Assembly (NCBI GenBank): GCA_000619965.1
Contig: JHVD01000001.1
Coordinates: forward strand, 124,001 to 188,000
Reading direction: 5' to 3'
Origin: Propionibacteriaceae bacterium P6A17
Lineage (GTDB): Bacteria > Actinomycetota > Actinomycetes > Propionibacteriales > Propionibacteriaceae
DNA length: 64,000 bases
The position numbers and the translations under genes are program-made. A model generated the notes under the pieces. It worked only from the letters and a program-made list of their open reading frames with translations, did not search any database and had not been told where the DNA came from. Of the stretch, positions 1 through 8,252 are shown in pieces (position 1 is the first letter of the stretch; each line of letters begins with the position of its first letter).

Positions 1-473
1 TCGACACAGGGGCCATCGAGGCCCGGCTGCGGGCGGAGCCCGAGGTGCGCAGCGCGGACGTCCAGGTGGACCTGCCCAACAGCGTGCGGATCGCCGTCGA
101 CGAGCGGGTCGCCGTCTACCAGATGCTCCAGGACGGGTCCCACTCCTGGGTCGACGACCAGGGGGTGGTGTTCCGCACCGGGCAGGCGCGCAGTGAGGCG
201 ATGCCGGTGGTCACCGTGGCCAAGCCGGAGACGCGGCTGCTGAAGGACGTGTCGACCGTGCTGACGGGCATGCCCGACGACGTCGCCGCCAAGGTGACGA
301 CGGTGTCCGCGAACTCCGTCGACCGCATCGTCGTGGAGCTGGACGACGAGCGGCGCATCGTGTGGGGCAGCGCGGAGCAGACGCCGCTCAAGGCGCAGGT
401 GATCGGGCCGCTGCTCAACGTGGAGGCGAAGGTCTACGACGTGTCCGCGCCGGAGCACCCGACCACCCGGTGA
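1..473 (+). CDS. ftsQ: FtsQ/DivIB cell-division protein, C-terminal part (5' end outside window)
   Basis: The reading frame is open from base 3 to a TGA at 471-473, so only about the last 156 residues are present. They match the periplasmic beta domain of FtsQ, with a pattern running PNSVRIAV, a WVDDQGVVF segment and a C-terminal stretch on pyrophosphate-free beta strands. FtsQ is a single-pass membrane protein that links FtsL/FtsB and the septal synthase to the divisome. The identification rests mainly on the fold-like pattern and on ftsZ lying 150 bases downstream in the same direction, with no ftsA between them, as is usual in actinomycetes. The N-terminal POTRA and membrane segment are not visible. 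Confidence 0.88.
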   Translation, partial: DTGAIEARLRAEPEVRSADVQVDLPNSVRIAVDERVAVYQMLQDGSHSWVDDQGVVFRTGQARSEAMPVVTVAKPETRLLKDVSTVLTGMPDDVAAKVTTVSANSVDRIVVELDDERRIVWGSAEQTPLKAQVIGPLLNVEAKVYDVSAPEHPTTR

Positions 474-512
474 GCGCTCGGGGGACGCGGCCGGGCTGCG
501 GCTCCACCAAAC

Positions 513-531
513 CCTCAAGTTGTACTTGAGG
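513..531. repeat. Perfect 8-bp inverted repeat in the ftsQ-ftsZ gap
   Basis: CCTCAAGT, a TGT spacer and ACTTGAGG form a perfect palindromic element 95 bases upstream of the ftsZ start. There is no T-run after it, so it is a poor terminator and could equally be an operator or an mRNA hairpin in the ftsZ leader. The function is not known from sequence alone. Confidence 0.5.
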
Positions 532-625
532 CGACTTCGGCCCATCTCGTGGCGTCCGTTGGACGAGGTGGAAATTTGTCCATAGCCTTTCGAGGAAGAA
601 CGTTCACTTGGCCGGAAGGCAGACA

Positions 626-1762
626 ATGGCAAGCGCATCCCAGAACTATGTCGCGGCGATCAAGGTCGTCGGAGTCGGCGGCGGTGGCGTCAACGCAGTC
701 AACCGCATGATCGAGGCGGGGCTGCGCGGCGTCGAGTTCATCGCGGTCAACACGGATGCGCAGGCGCTGCTCATGAGCGACGCCGACGTGAAGCTCGACA
801 TCGGCCGGGAGCTGACCCGTGGTCTGGGGGCGGGCGCGGATCCCGCGAAGGGGCGGCAGGCGGCCGAGGATCACGCGGACGAGATCGAGGAGGCCCTGAA
901 GGACTCCGACATGGTCTTCGTCACCGCGGGCGAGGGCGGCGGCACCGGCACGGGGGCCGCACCCATCGTCGCGAAGATCGCCCGCTCGCTGGGGGCGCTC
1001 ACCATCGGCGTCGTGACCCGTCCGTTCTCGTTCGAGGGCAAGCGGCGCGCGACGCAGGCCGAGTCCGGCATCGAGGCGCTGCGCGACGAGGTGGACACGC
1101 TCATCGTGATCCCCAACGACAAGCTGCTCCAGATGACCGACGTGCAGATCGCGATCCTGGACGCCTTCAAGGCCGCGGACCAGGTGCTCATGCAGGGCGT
1201 CTCCGGCATCACCGACCTGATCACCACCCCAGGCCTCATCAACCTCGACTTCGCCGACGTGAAGTCCGTCATGAGCCAGGCGGGCTCGGCGCTCATGGGT
1301 ATCGGCTCCGCCCGCGGGGAGGATCGCGCCCGCGCGGCCGCGGAGATGGCCATCAGCTCGCCCCTGCTCGAGGCGAGCATCGACGGCGCGCACGGCGTGC
1401 TGCTGTCGATCGCCGGCGGCTCGGACCTGGGCCTGTTCGAGGTCTCGGCCGCCGCGCAGCTCATCGAGGAGTCGGCCCACGACGAGGCCAACATCATCTT
1501 CGGCACCGTCATCGACGACGCCCTCGGCGACGAGGTGCGCGTCACCGTCATCGCCGCGGGCTTCGACGGCGGGCAGCCGAAGAAGCGTGAGAGCGCCACC
1601 CGCCCGATCCACGACCGTCAGCCGGCCCAGCCCGCAGTCGGTGCCGTGCCGCGCCCGCAGCCGGAGCCGCCGCAGGCCGCGCCGATGCCGTCGCCGCGTC
1701 CCGCCCCGGCCCCCGTCGCGCAGGACGACGACGAGCTGGACGTGCCCGACTTCATGAAGTGA
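626..1762 (+). CDS. ftsZ: Cell-division GTPase FtsZ
   Basis: This 378-residue protein is the tubulin-like GTPase that forms the Z ring. The N-terminal nucleotide-binding domain shows [11 protein letters not shown], the tubulin signature loop GGGTGTGAA (about residues 102-110) and the NTDAQAL motif. The T7 synergy loop is followed by a Pro/Ala-rich linker (about 315-365). The protein ends in [10 protein letters not shown], the conserved peptide that binds SepF and other partners. I chose ATG 626 because GGAAGG at 614-619 gives a good ribosome site; an in-frame TTG at 608 would add six residues. No pgeF or yggS gene separates ftsZ from sepF, unlike many other actinomycetes. Confidence 0.98.
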   Translation: MASASQNYVAAIKVVGVGGGGVNAVNRMIEAGLRGVEFIAVNTDAQALLMSDADVKLDIGRELTRGLGAGADPAKGRQAAEDHADEIEEALKDSDMVFVTAGEGGGTGTGAAPIVAKIARSLGALTIGVVTRPFSFEGKRRATQAESGIEALRDEVDTLIVIPNDKLLQMTDVQIAILDAFKAADQVLMQGVSGITDLITTPGLINLDFADVKSVMSQAGSALMGIGSARGEDRARAAAEMAISSPLLEASIDGAHGVLLSIAGGSDLGLFEVSAAAQLIEESAHDEANIIFGTVIDDALGDEVRVTVIAAGFDGGQPKKRESATRPIHDRQPAQPAVGAVPRPQPEPPQAAPMPSPRPAPAPVAQDDDELDVPDFMK

Positions 1763-1789
1763 CCGGCTCGGCGGCTTCTTCCTGCATGA

Positions 1790-1824
1790 GCGCGTCGCAG
1801 CCCCGCCACGGGGTCGCGACGCGC
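1790..1824 (+). terminator. Hairpin after ftsZ, next to the sepF -10 box
   Basis: GCGCGTCGC pairs with GCGACGCGC, with an inner CCCC/GGGG pairing. A TAGCCT -10-like box at 1825-1830 follows directly. The element probably ends or attenuates ftsZ transcription while a new promoter for sepF starts beside it. There is no T-run. Confidence 0.5.
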
Positions 1825-1860
1825 TAGCCTTTCAACAGTTGATTCGCTTAGGAGGCGACT

Positions 1861-2352
1861 GTGGGCATTCGAGACCTGGCGGCCTGGGTTGGCCTCGTCG
1901 ACGACGGCCGGTACGACCGCAAGGACGATGAGCTGTCGGCTGAACTCACCGATGACGTCTACGTGAGGGACGAGGACGAGCCGAGCGAGGAGGCCAGCGA
2001 GGTGGTCCCCGTCGAGCCGCGCAAGCGCCCCCGCAGCGTCGCGCCCCAGAAGCCCCAACCGGAGGTCGCAGACTTGAGCAGGATCGTCAGCGTGCGCCCG
2101 CGTTCCTACAACGAGGCGCGGGTCATCGGCGAGAACTTCCGCGACGGAGTCCCGGTGATCATGAACCTCTCCGACATGGAGGACGGCGACGACAAGCGCC
2201 TCGTGGACTTCGCGGCGGGACTGATCTTCGGCCTCCGCGGCAACATCGAGCGCGTCTCCAGCAAGGTGTTCCTGCTGTGCCCGGCGGGGCTCGTCGTCGG
2301 GCCGGAGGACAAGGAACGCATCGCTTCCGGCGGCTTCTTCAACCAGAGCTGA
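1861..2352 (+). CDS. sepF: Cell-division protein SepF
   Basis: SepF is the membrane anchor for FtsZ in organisms without FtsA. The 163-residue product starts MGIRDLAAWVGLV, which fits the short amphipathic membrane-binding helix. An acidic and Pro-rich linker covers about residues 20-75. The C-terminal SepF core has VRPRSYNEARVIGE, the VIMNLSDM beta strand and the DFAAGLIFGL dimer helix. The GTG start is preceded by AGGAGGCGACT. Its FtsZ partner, with a matching C-terminal tail, is the upstream gene. Confidence 0.95.
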   Translation: MGIRDLAAWVGLVDDGRYDRKDDELSAELTDDVYVRDEDEPSEEASEVVPVEPRKRPRSVAPQKPQPEVADLSRIVSVRPRSYNEARVIGENFRDGVPVIMNLSDMEDGDDKRLVDFAAGLIFGLRGNIERVSSKVFLLCPAGLVVGPEDKERIASGGFFNQS

Positions 2353-2361
2353 CCGCCGCCG

Positions 2362-2646
2362 GTGATCGCCCTCGTGCTGTGGTGGGCCATCGGGCTCTAC
2401 GTGTGGATCCTGGTGGCACGCGCCCTCATCTCCTTCGTGCCTCTGCTCGTCCCAGGCTGGACTCCCCGCGGCGTCGTCCTGGTCGTGGCCGAGGGCATCT
2501 ATTCGCTCACCGACCCGCCGTTGAAGGCCTTGGGGAAGCTGATCCCGCCCGTGAGGCTCGGCACCGTCGCGCTCGACGTGTCGTTCCTCGTGCTGCTGAT
2601 CGGGCTGCAGATACTGCAAACCCTCGTCGCGACCCTGCCGATCTGA
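2362..2646 (+). CDS. yggT: YggT-family membrane protein
   Basis: This 94-residue protein has two hydrophobic segments (about residues 3-27 and 70-92). Between them lies a short conserved loop with IYSLTDPPLKALGKLIPP, typical of the YggT family. The family sits beside divIVA and sepF in Gram-positive bacteria and is tied to division or envelope stress, but its biochemical role is unsettled. GTG 2362 starts nine bases after the sepF stop, so the two are probably co-transcribed. Confidence 0.9.
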   Translation: MIALVLWWAIGLYVWILVARALISFVPLLVPGWTPRGVVLVVAEGIYSLTDPPLKALGKLIPPVRLGTVALDVSFLVLLIGLQILQTLVATLPI

Positions 2647-2744
2647 CGCTGGACGGGCCTGCGATGGGGGTGGCACCTTGGCTCCCCCTCGCGCACTAGG
2701 CTAATCTGTCAGCTAACTGTTCTCTCAGAATGTTTGGAGCGCCC

Positions 2745-3767
2745 ATGAGCCTCACCCTTGAAGAGGTGCGTCGCGTCCGGTTCCGGATGGCACGTCCCCG
2801 AGATGCCGGCTATCAGGTCACCGATGTGGACAACTTCATCGACAAGGTGGAGGCGAGCTTCGCAGCGTTCGAGACCGAGCGCGACCTGCTGCGTCGTGAG
2901 CTGGAGTCCGCCGGCGGGGCCGGGCAGTCCGACGAGGGTGCGGCCCAGGCCAAGGCGGAGCTCGAGGAGGCCCGCGGCCAACTCGCGTCCAAGGACGAGG
3001 AGCTCGCCCGCCTGCGCGCGGAGCTGGAGCAGGCCCGCGCCGCCCAGCAGGAGACCCGCGAGCAGCCCGTCGTCGCCGAGCAGGATCCGGAGCTCGCCGG
3101 CCAGGTGCAGCGCCTCACCGCCTTCAACGAGGAGCTGTCGTCGCAGAAGCAGCAGCTCGAGTCGCAGAACGAACAGCTCCGCGTCCAGCTCGAGCAGGCC
3201 CGCAACGAGCTGGAGCAGGCCCGCAACGAGCGCATCGCGAGCGTGGCCGGCCAGCCGCAGGCGATCACCGTGCATGCTGCCGACGACGCGGCCCCGGCCG
3301 TGACGCGCCTGCTGCAGATGGCCACGGATCAGGCGAGCACGCTCGTCTCCGAGGCCGAGGCCGAGGCGTCGCGCAAGCTCGCCGACGCCGAGCAGCGCGC
3401 CACGGAGATCAAGACCGATGCCCGCACCCGTGCCGAGCGCATCGAGTCCGAGGCCCGCGTCAACGCCGAGCAGATGACCAACGAGGCCGAGCAGCGCGCC
3501 GCGCGTCTCGACTCGGAGACGGTCGCCAAGCGCAACGAGCTCTTCGCCGAGCTGGAGCGCGAGCAGGGCGAGCTCACCGCCAAGGTGGATGCCCTGCGCA
3601 ACTTCGAGTCGTCCTACCGCACCAACCTGGGCGGCTGGCTGCAGAAGCTGCTCTCGTCGCTCAACGACGACCGCCCGGAGCCCGTCGAGGTGCCCGAGCT
3701 CGCGCAGCGTCCGTCGGCCACCCCGCGTCTCGACGCGCTGGCCGGTGGGGAACAGCAGGAGCACTGA
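2745..3767 (+). CDS. divIVA: Polar growth and septum-site protein DivIVA (Wag31 type)
   Basis: DivIVA binds curved membrane at poles and septa and organises polar cell-wall synthesis in actinomycetes. The 340-residue protein opens with the conserved N-terminal domain MSLTLEEVRRVRF and GYQVTDVDNFIDKVEASF, which carries the membrane-binding and first coiled-coil region. A long Glu/Gln/Ala-rich coiled coil follows, with ELEQARNELEQARNE heptads and a second coiled coil at about residues 190-290. ATG 2745 is chosen over the in-frame ATG 2730 because GGAG at 2736-2739 is well placed and the family starts at MSLT. A TAGGCT box at 2697-2702 is a likely promoter element. Confidence 0.95.
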   Translation: MSLTLEEVRRVRFRMARPRDAGYQVTDVDNFIDKVEASFAAFETERDLLRRELESAGGAGQSDEGAAQAKAELEEARGQLASKDEELARLRAELEQARAAQQETREQPVVAEQDPELAGQVQRLTAFNEELSSQKQQLESQNEQLRVQLEQARNELEQARNERIASVAGQPQAITVHAADDAAPAVTRLLQMATDQASTLVSEAEAEASRKLADAEQRATEIKTDARTRAERIESEARVNAEQMTNEAEQRAARLDSETVAKRNELFAELEREQGELTAKVDALRNFESSYRTNLGGWLQKLLSSLNDDRPEPVEVPELAQRPSATPRLDALAGGEQQEH

Positions 3768-3782
3768 GTCCACAACCCGTGC

Positions 3783-3813
3783 AGCGGGCCGACTCCCATG
3801 GGAGCGGCCCGCT
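3783..3813 (+). terminator. Terminator-like hairpin after divIVA
   Basis: AGCGGGCCG and CGGCCCGCT form a perfect 9-bp stem with an inner TCCCATGGGA palindrome. It lies 16 bases past the divIVA stop. A TACTAT -10-like box at 3845-3850 for the next gene follows. Confidence 0.65.
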
Positions 3814-3893
3814 TCGCTTCCCACCACGGGGTGCGCCCTTGGTGTACTATCCGCTGCACGGTTTCCACGCAAGAACACGGAGAGAGCCCGACG

Positions 3894-4310
3894 ATGGCTG
3901 AGAAGAAGACAACCGAAGTCGTCCTGCCCGTCCTCGAGGGGGAGGAGCCTTGGACCGCAGAGGAGGTCAAGGAACAACGCGAGGAGCTCGTCGAGGAGCT
4001 CGCGCGGCTCGAGAAGCGCATCGAGGAGTCCGAAGCGGAGCTCGCCGCGCTGCTCTCCGGGGGCAACGACGGCGCAGGCCGTGATCCCGCCGACGTCGGG
4101 TCCAGCAACTTCGAACGAGACCAGGAGATGTCGCTCGCGCACAACGTGCGCGAGATGGCCGACCAGCTTCGGCTCGCGCTGACCCTGTTCGACAACGGCG
4201 AGTACGGCTACTGCGAGGTCTGCGGCAATCCCATCGGGAAGGGCCGACTGCAGGTGTTCCCGCGCGCCACGCTGTGCGTCACCTGCAAGCAGCGTGAGGA
4301 GCGACGCTGA
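3894..4310 (+). CDS. DksA/TraR-type zinc-finger protein
   Basis: This 138-residue protein has an N-terminal helical hairpin of about residues 20-60, rich in Glu and Lys. A C4 zinc finger follows at the C terminus: CEVCG, then about 17 residues, then CVTC. DksA/TraR proteins act in the secondary channel of RNA polymerase; actinobacterial members of this small class are poorly studied, so a transcription role is likely but unproven. ATG 3894 has GGAGAG ten bases upstream. The gene sits just before lspA, as in other actinomycetes, and overlaps it by four bases. Confidence 0.88.
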   Translation: MAEKKTTEVVLPVLEGEEPWTAEEVKEQREELVEELARLEKRIEESEAELAALLSGGNDGAGRDPADVGSSNFERDQEMSLAHNVREMADQLRLALTLFDNGEYGYCEVCGNPIGKGRLQVFPRATLCVTCKQREERR

Positions 4311-4825
4311 ACCGCGGACCGGCACTGCTGGCCGTCGGCCTCTGGGGCGTCGGCCTCGCCGCCGACCAGCTCAGCAAGATCGCCGCGCTGGAACTCCTCC
4401 AACCGGGGCAGCCCGTCGAGGTGCTCGGCCGGGCGCTGCAGCTTCGGCTCATCTTCAACCCCGGCGCCGCCTTCGGGATGGGGGAGAACGCGACCGTCGT
4501 GTTCAGCGTCTTCGCGATCATCGCCACCCTCGCGTGCCTGCTGGTGGCGCTCCCGCGCATCGTGAAGGTCTGGCACGGCTGGGCCCTCGGGCTCCTGCTC
4601 GCGGGCATCACCGGCAACCTCGTCGACCGGGTCATCCGACCGCCTGCGCCGCTGCACGGACACGTCGTCGACTTCCTCCAGGTGCCCTACTTCGCGATCT
4701 TCAACGTCGCGGACATCTGCATCACGGTCGCGGCCGGGCTCATCATCCTCGGCAGCCTGCTGTGGGACGAACAACCACGCACGTCCCACAACGGGGAGCC
4801 CGCCGACGCGTCGGGCGACGCATGA
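4307..4825 (+). CDS. lspA: Lipoprotein signal peptidase (signal peptidase II), CTG start
   Basis: LspA is the integral membrane aspartyl protease that cuts prolipoproteins before the lipidated Cys. The 172-residue protein shows DQLSK in the first membrane helix, NPGAAFG, GNLVDR, the catalytic Asp in HVVDFLQV and the second in FNVADICI. The first helix must be included, yet the frame is closed by TGA at 4295-4297 and no ATG, GTG or TTG codon occurs before GTG 4421, which lies past the DQLSK helix. CTG 4307, overlapping the upstream stop as CTGA, has GAGGAG at 4296-4301 at five-base spacing. It is the only start that fits both the ribosome site and the fold. Confidence 0.92.
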   Translation: MNRGPALLAVGLWGVGLAADQLSKIAALELLQPGQPVEVLGRALQLRLIFNPGAAFGMGENATVVFSVFAIIATLACLLVALPRIVKVWHGWALGLLLAGITGNLVDRVIRPPAPLHGHVVDFLQVPYFAIFNVADICITVAAGLIILGSLLWDEQPRTSHNGEPADASGDA

Positions 4826-5745
4826 GCGTCTTCCTGGTGCCCGACGCGCTCGCGGGCGAGCGGGTGGACGTCGTCGCGTCGCGCGTCAGCGGCTACTCGC
4901 GCTCGAAGATCGACGCCATCCTCGCCGCCGGCGGCGTCCTGGTCGACGGGCACCCCGCCGCCAAGGGATCGCAGCGGGTCGGCGCGGGGGCGATGCTGGA
5001 GATCGTCGACGACCTGGCGCCGGCCCCGCTGCGGGTGGAGCCCCGGGAAGCGTCGGGGCTCCGGATCGTCCACGAGGACCCGGACATCGTCGTCGTGGAC
5101 AAGCCGGTCGGCGTGGCCGCGCACCCGAGCCTCGGCTGGGAGGGCCCGAGCGTCGTCGAGCACCTCGCCCACCTCGGCGTGCCGGTGGCGACGAGCGGGG
5201 CAGCCGAACGCCAGGGCATCGTCCAGCGGCTCGACGTCGGCACCTCCGGGCTCATGGTCGTGGCGAAGAGCGAGCTCGCCTACAGCGTCCTCAAGCAGGC
5301 CTTCCGGCAGCGCACCGTCGACAAGACCTACCATGCGCTCGTGCAGGGGCACCCGGACCCGTTCTCCGGCACCATCGAGGCGCCGATCGGCAGGCATCCC
5401 GGGCACGAGTGGAAGATGGCCGTCCTCGACGGGGGTCGGCACAGCGTCACCCACTACGACACGCTCGAGGCGCACCGGGCGGCCACGCTGGTCGAGGTGC
5501 ACCTGGAGACGGGCCGCACGCACCAGATCCGCGTCCACATGGCAGCCATCGGGCACCCCTGCGTGGGGGATCCGCTCTACGGCTCCGATCCGGTGCTCGC
5601 GCGCCGGCTCGGCCTCGAGCGCCAATGGCTGCACGCGGTGCGACTGGGCTTCGTCCACCCCACCTCCGGCGAGCCAGTGGTGTTCACCTCGCCGTATCCG
5701 GAGGATCTCGCCCACGCGCTGGAGATCGTGCGCGACGAGCACTGA
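4822..5745 (+). CDS. RluA-family 23S rRNA pseudouridine synthase (RluD-like)
   Basis: The 307-residue protein converts uridine to pseudouridine, probably in 23S rRNA. An N-terminal S4 RNA-binding domain ([18 protein letters not shown]) is followed by the catalytic domain, with [13 protein letters not shown], the catalytic Asp in [12 protein letters not shown] (HRLD in relatives) and the [10 protein letters not shown] motif. The start overlaps the lspA stop as ATGA, so the genes are coupled. RluD proper acts at helix 69, but which uridine this enzyme modifies cannot be read from the sequence. Confidence 0.93.
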   Translation: MSVFLVPDALAGERVDVVASRVSGYSRSKIDAILAAGGVLVDGHPAAKGSQRVGAGAMLEIVDDLAPAPLRVEPREASGLRIVHEDPDIVVVDKPVGVAAHPSLGWEGPSVVEHLAHLGVPVATSGAAERQGIVQRLDVGTSGLMVVAKSELAYSVLKQAFRQRTVDKTYHALVQGHPDPFSGTIEAPIGRHPGHEWKMAVLDGGRHSVTHYDTLEAHRAATLVEVHLETGRTHQIRVHMAAIGHPCVGDPLYGSDPVLARRLGLERQWLHAVRLGFVHPTSGEPVVFTSPYPEDLAHALEIVRDEH

Positions 5746-5803
5746 ACGCTGCACACCCGTGCACTGGGGGGAGTGCGATGCTGAGGCCCGGCGGGTGTTC
5801 TAG

Positions 5804-5809
5804 TAGGCT
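5804..5809 (+). promoter_or_regulatory. -10 box TAGGCT for leaderless pyk mRNA
   Basis: TAGGCT ends seven bases before the GTG start of pyk, and there is no purine-rich ribosome site in the gap. In actinomycetes this spacing places the transcription start on the start codon itself. Confidence 0.6.
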
Positions 5810-5816
5810 TGGGCCC

Positions 5817-7244
5817 GTGCGTAGAGCGAAGATTGTTTGTACATTGGGCCCCGCCACCGAGTCGGTGGATCGCCTGGTCGAGCTGATCCAGGCAGGCATG
5901 AACGTCGCTCGGCTCAATATGAGCCACGGCGACTACGGCGAGCACCTGCAGCGCCTCGAGAACGTCCGCGAGGCCAGCCGCATCAGCGGCGCCACGGTCG
6001 GCGTGTTCGCCGACCTCCAGGGCCCGAAGATCCGCCTCGGCAAGTTCGCCGACGGGCCCCACTACCTCGCTCGCGGCGATGTCTTCACGATCACCACCGA
6101 CGACATCCTCGGCACCAAGGAACGTTCGTCCACCACCTACAAGGGCCTCCCCGGCGACGTGAAGGTGGGCGACGCCCTCCTCATCGACGACGGCAAGGTG
6201 GGTCTGCGCGTCACCAACGTCACCGAGACCGACGTGGTCACCGAGGTCGTCGTCGCCGGTCCGGTGTCCAACAACAAGGGCATCAACATCCCCGGCGCCG
6301 CAGTGTCCGTGCCCGCCCTGTCCGAGAAGGACGAGAACGACCTGCGTTGGGCGCTGCGCCACGGCGTCGACATGGTGGCGCTGTCCTTCGTGCGCCGCGG
6401 CGAGGACATCAACCGCGTGCACGAGATCATGGACGAGGAAGGCCACCGCGTCCCCGTCATCGCGAAGCTGGAGAAACCCCAGGCCATCGACAACCTCCAG
6501 GAGATCATCGACTCGTTCGACGCCTTCATGGTCGCCCGCGGCGACCTCGGCGTCGAGCTGCCGCTCGAGGACGTCCCGCTGGTCCAGAAGAAGATCATCC
6601 GCGCCGCCCGCAAGTGGGCCAAGCCCGTCATCGTCGCCACGCAGATGCTGGACTCGATGATCGTCAACCCGCGCCCGACGCGCGCCGAGGCTTCGGACGT
6701 TGCCAACGCGATTCTCGACGGCGCCGACGCGGTCATGCTCTCCGGCGAGACCTCCGTCGGCGATTTCCCGGTACTCACCGTCTCCACCATGGCCCGCATC
6801 GTCGAGACGACGGAGAAGGAGGGCCACGAGGAGATCCACCACATCGACTGGGACCCGCACACCACAGGCGGCATCCTCGCGAAGGCCGCAGCCGAAGTCG
6901 CGGAGCGACTCCGCGCGCGCTACCTCGTCGCCTTCACGAAGTCGGGGGACACCGGCCGACGCCTCTCGCGTCTGCGTTCCCCGATCCCGATGCTCGTGTT
7001 CTCGCCCGAGACCACCACGCGTCAGCAGATGACGCTCTCGTGGGGCGTGGAGACGGTCGTGACGCCGCACTTCGACACGCAGGAGGAGATGGTCGAGGCA
7101 CTCGACGCCTACCTGCGCACGCACGGACTCATCGAAGTCGGCGAGCGCGTCGTCATCCTGTCCGGTCTGCCGATGGGCGTCCCGGGCAAGACCAACAACC
7201 TGCGGGTGCACCGCGTCAAGGAGCTCGGCACCGTCGAGGAGTGA
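5817..7244 (+). CDS. pyk: Pyruvate kinase
   Basis: Pyruvate kinase transfers phosphate from phosphoenolpyruvate to ADP in the last step of glycolysis. The 475-residue protein starts RRAKIVCTLGPAT, has NMSHGD, DLQGPKIRLG and the active-site signature VIAKLEKPQAIDNL with the catalytic Lys. It continues through MVARGDLGVELP, ATQMLDSM and the MLSGETSVGDFP loop. The C-terminal regulatory domain covers about residues 345-475 and includes TKSGDTGRRLSRLR, a likely effector phosphate site. GTG 5817 matches the family N terminus. The message is likely leaderless. Confidence 0.97.
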   Translation: MRRAKIVCTLGPATESVDRLVELIQAGMNVARLNMSHGDYGEHLQRLENVREASRISGATVGVFADLQGPKIRLGKFADGPHYLARGDVFTITTDDILGTKERSSTTYKGLPGDVKVGDALLIDDGKVGLRVTNVTETDVVTEVVVAGPVSNNKGINIPGAAVSVPALSEKDENDLRWALRHGVDMVALSFVRRGEDINRVHEIMDEEGHRVPVIAKLEKPQAIDNLQEIIDSFDAFMVARGDLGVELPLEDVPLVQKKIIRAARKWAKPVIVATQMLDSMIVNPRPTRAEASDVANAILDGADAVMLSGETSVGDFPVLTVSTMARIVETTEKEGHEEIHHIDWDPHTTGGILAKAAAEVAERLRARYLVAFTKSGDTGRRLSRLRSPIPMLVFSPETTTRQQMTLSWGVETVVTPHFDTQEEMVEALDAYLRTHGLIEVGERVVILSGLPMGVPGKTNNLRVHRVKELGTVEE

Positions 7245-7257
7245 TTCGAGGCATCCC

Positions 7258-7291
7258 CTGCGCCCCCTCGGCTGCGGCCGTGGGGGCGCAG
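7258..7291 (+). terminator. Terminator hairpin after pyk
   Basis: CTGCGCCCCC and GGGGGCGCAG form a perfect 10-bp stem 13 bases past the pyk stop. The T-run is missing, as is common in this genome. Confidence 0.7.
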
Positions 7292-7345
7292 CCGTGCCCG
7301 GGCCGCGACGGGCGCAGAGGGCGTCGTCGCGGCACCTTCATTGGG

Positions 7346-7428
7346 TACCCGGCAGGGGATTCGAACCCCTACGGCCTTTCGGCCACTCGAGTTTGAGTCG
7401 AGCGCGTCTACCATTCCGCCACCCGGGC
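7346..7428 (-). tRNA. tRNA-Leu (anticodon CAA)
   Basis: The minus strand folds into an 83-base class II tRNA. The anticodon stem CTCGA/TCGAG holds loop CTCAAAC, which gives CAA (reads UUG). The variable arm is GTGGCCGAAAGGCC-like and the T arm is AGGGG-TTCGAAT-CCCCT. The acceptor stem GCCCGGG/GCCGGGT has a G1-U72 wobble and what reads as a G7-G66 mismatch. CCA is not encoded (CCC follows the discriminator). Confidence 0.93.
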
Positions 7429-7592
7429 CAACCCGCATCATTGTGCCACAGGCTGCGTCGGGCCGCATCGTCGCCGAGGCGATCGGATCCGCGCAATCGC
7501 GCGGAGAGTTTGTTGCTCGGTTCGGCATCGTGCGAGCGTGGGCAGTAGGCTTGGACGAGATGTGAGCTCAAATACGAGCAAGTGAGGAATTG

Positions 7593-8183
7593 ATGACAGA
7601 AGTCGACAAGAAGCCCACCGTCCTGGTGGCGGAGGACGAGGCGCTGATCCGTCTGGACCTCGTGGAACTGCTGCGCGAGGAGGGGTACGACGTCATTGGC
7701 GAGGCCGGCGATGGCGAGGAGGCCATCAAGCTCGCCCGCGAGCTGCAGCCCGACCTGGTCATCATGGACGTCAAGATGCCCAAGCTCGACGGCATCACCG
7801 CCGCCGAGACGATCGCCGAGGAGCGCATCGCGCCCATCGTCATGCTGACCGCGTTCAGTCAGCGCGACTTGGTCGAGCGCGCCCGCGACGCCGGTGCGAT
7901 GGCCTACATCGTGAAGCCGTTCGACGCCTCCGACGTCGTCCCGGCCATCGAGGTGGCCCTCGGGCGCTTCCAGGAGATCAAGGCGATCGAGGACGAGTTG
8001 GCCAACCTGGAGGAGCGGTTCGAGTCCCGCAAGATCATCGACCAGGCGAAGGGCATCCTGCAGAAGGATCTCGGCCTGACCGAGCCCGAGGCCTTCCGCT
8101 GGATCCAGAAGACGGCGATGGATCTGCGCAAGTCCATGCGCGACGTCGCCGAGGGCGTCATCGCCCACAACAAGAAGAAGTGA
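7593..8183 (+). CDS. pdtaR: ANTAR-domain response regulator (PdtaR-like)
   Basis: This 196-residue regulator has an N-terminal receiver domain and a C-terminal ANTAR RNA-binding domain. The receiver shows VAEDEALIR, the phospho-acceptor Asp in VIMDVKMPKLDG, a Thr in MLTAFSQ and the Lys of VKPFDAS. The ANTAR part runs LEERFESRKIIDQAKG to VAEGVIAH. Such proteins bind tandem hexaloop hairpins in mRNA and act as antiterminators after phosphorylation by a PdtaS-type kinase, which is not in this window. ATG 7593 follows GTGAGG. A TAGGCT -10-like box lies at 7546-7551. Confidence 0.93.
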   Translation: MTEVDKKPTVLVAEDEALIRLDLVELLREEGYDVIGEAGDGEEAIKLARELQPDLVIMDVKMPKLDGITAAETIAEERIAPIVMLTAFSQRDLVERARDAGAMAYIVKPFDASDVVPAIEVALGRFQEIKAIEDELANLEERFESRKIIDQAKGILQKDLGLTEPEAFRWIQKTAMDLRKSMRDVAEGVIAHNKKK

Positions 8184-8206
8184 CCCCGGGCGCCAGCGCG
8201 CGCCGA

Positions 8207-8249
8207 CGTCGAAGGGGAGCCCGCCTGCACAGGTGGCTCCCCTTCGACG
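8207..8249. terminator. Bidirectional terminator between convergent genes
   Basis: CGTCGAAGGGGAGC and GCTCCCCTTCGACG form a perfect 14-bp stem around a 15-base loop. It lies between the convergent pdtaR-like gene and the RpiR-type regulator and can serve both. Confidence 0.8.
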
Positions 8250-8252
8250 CGT

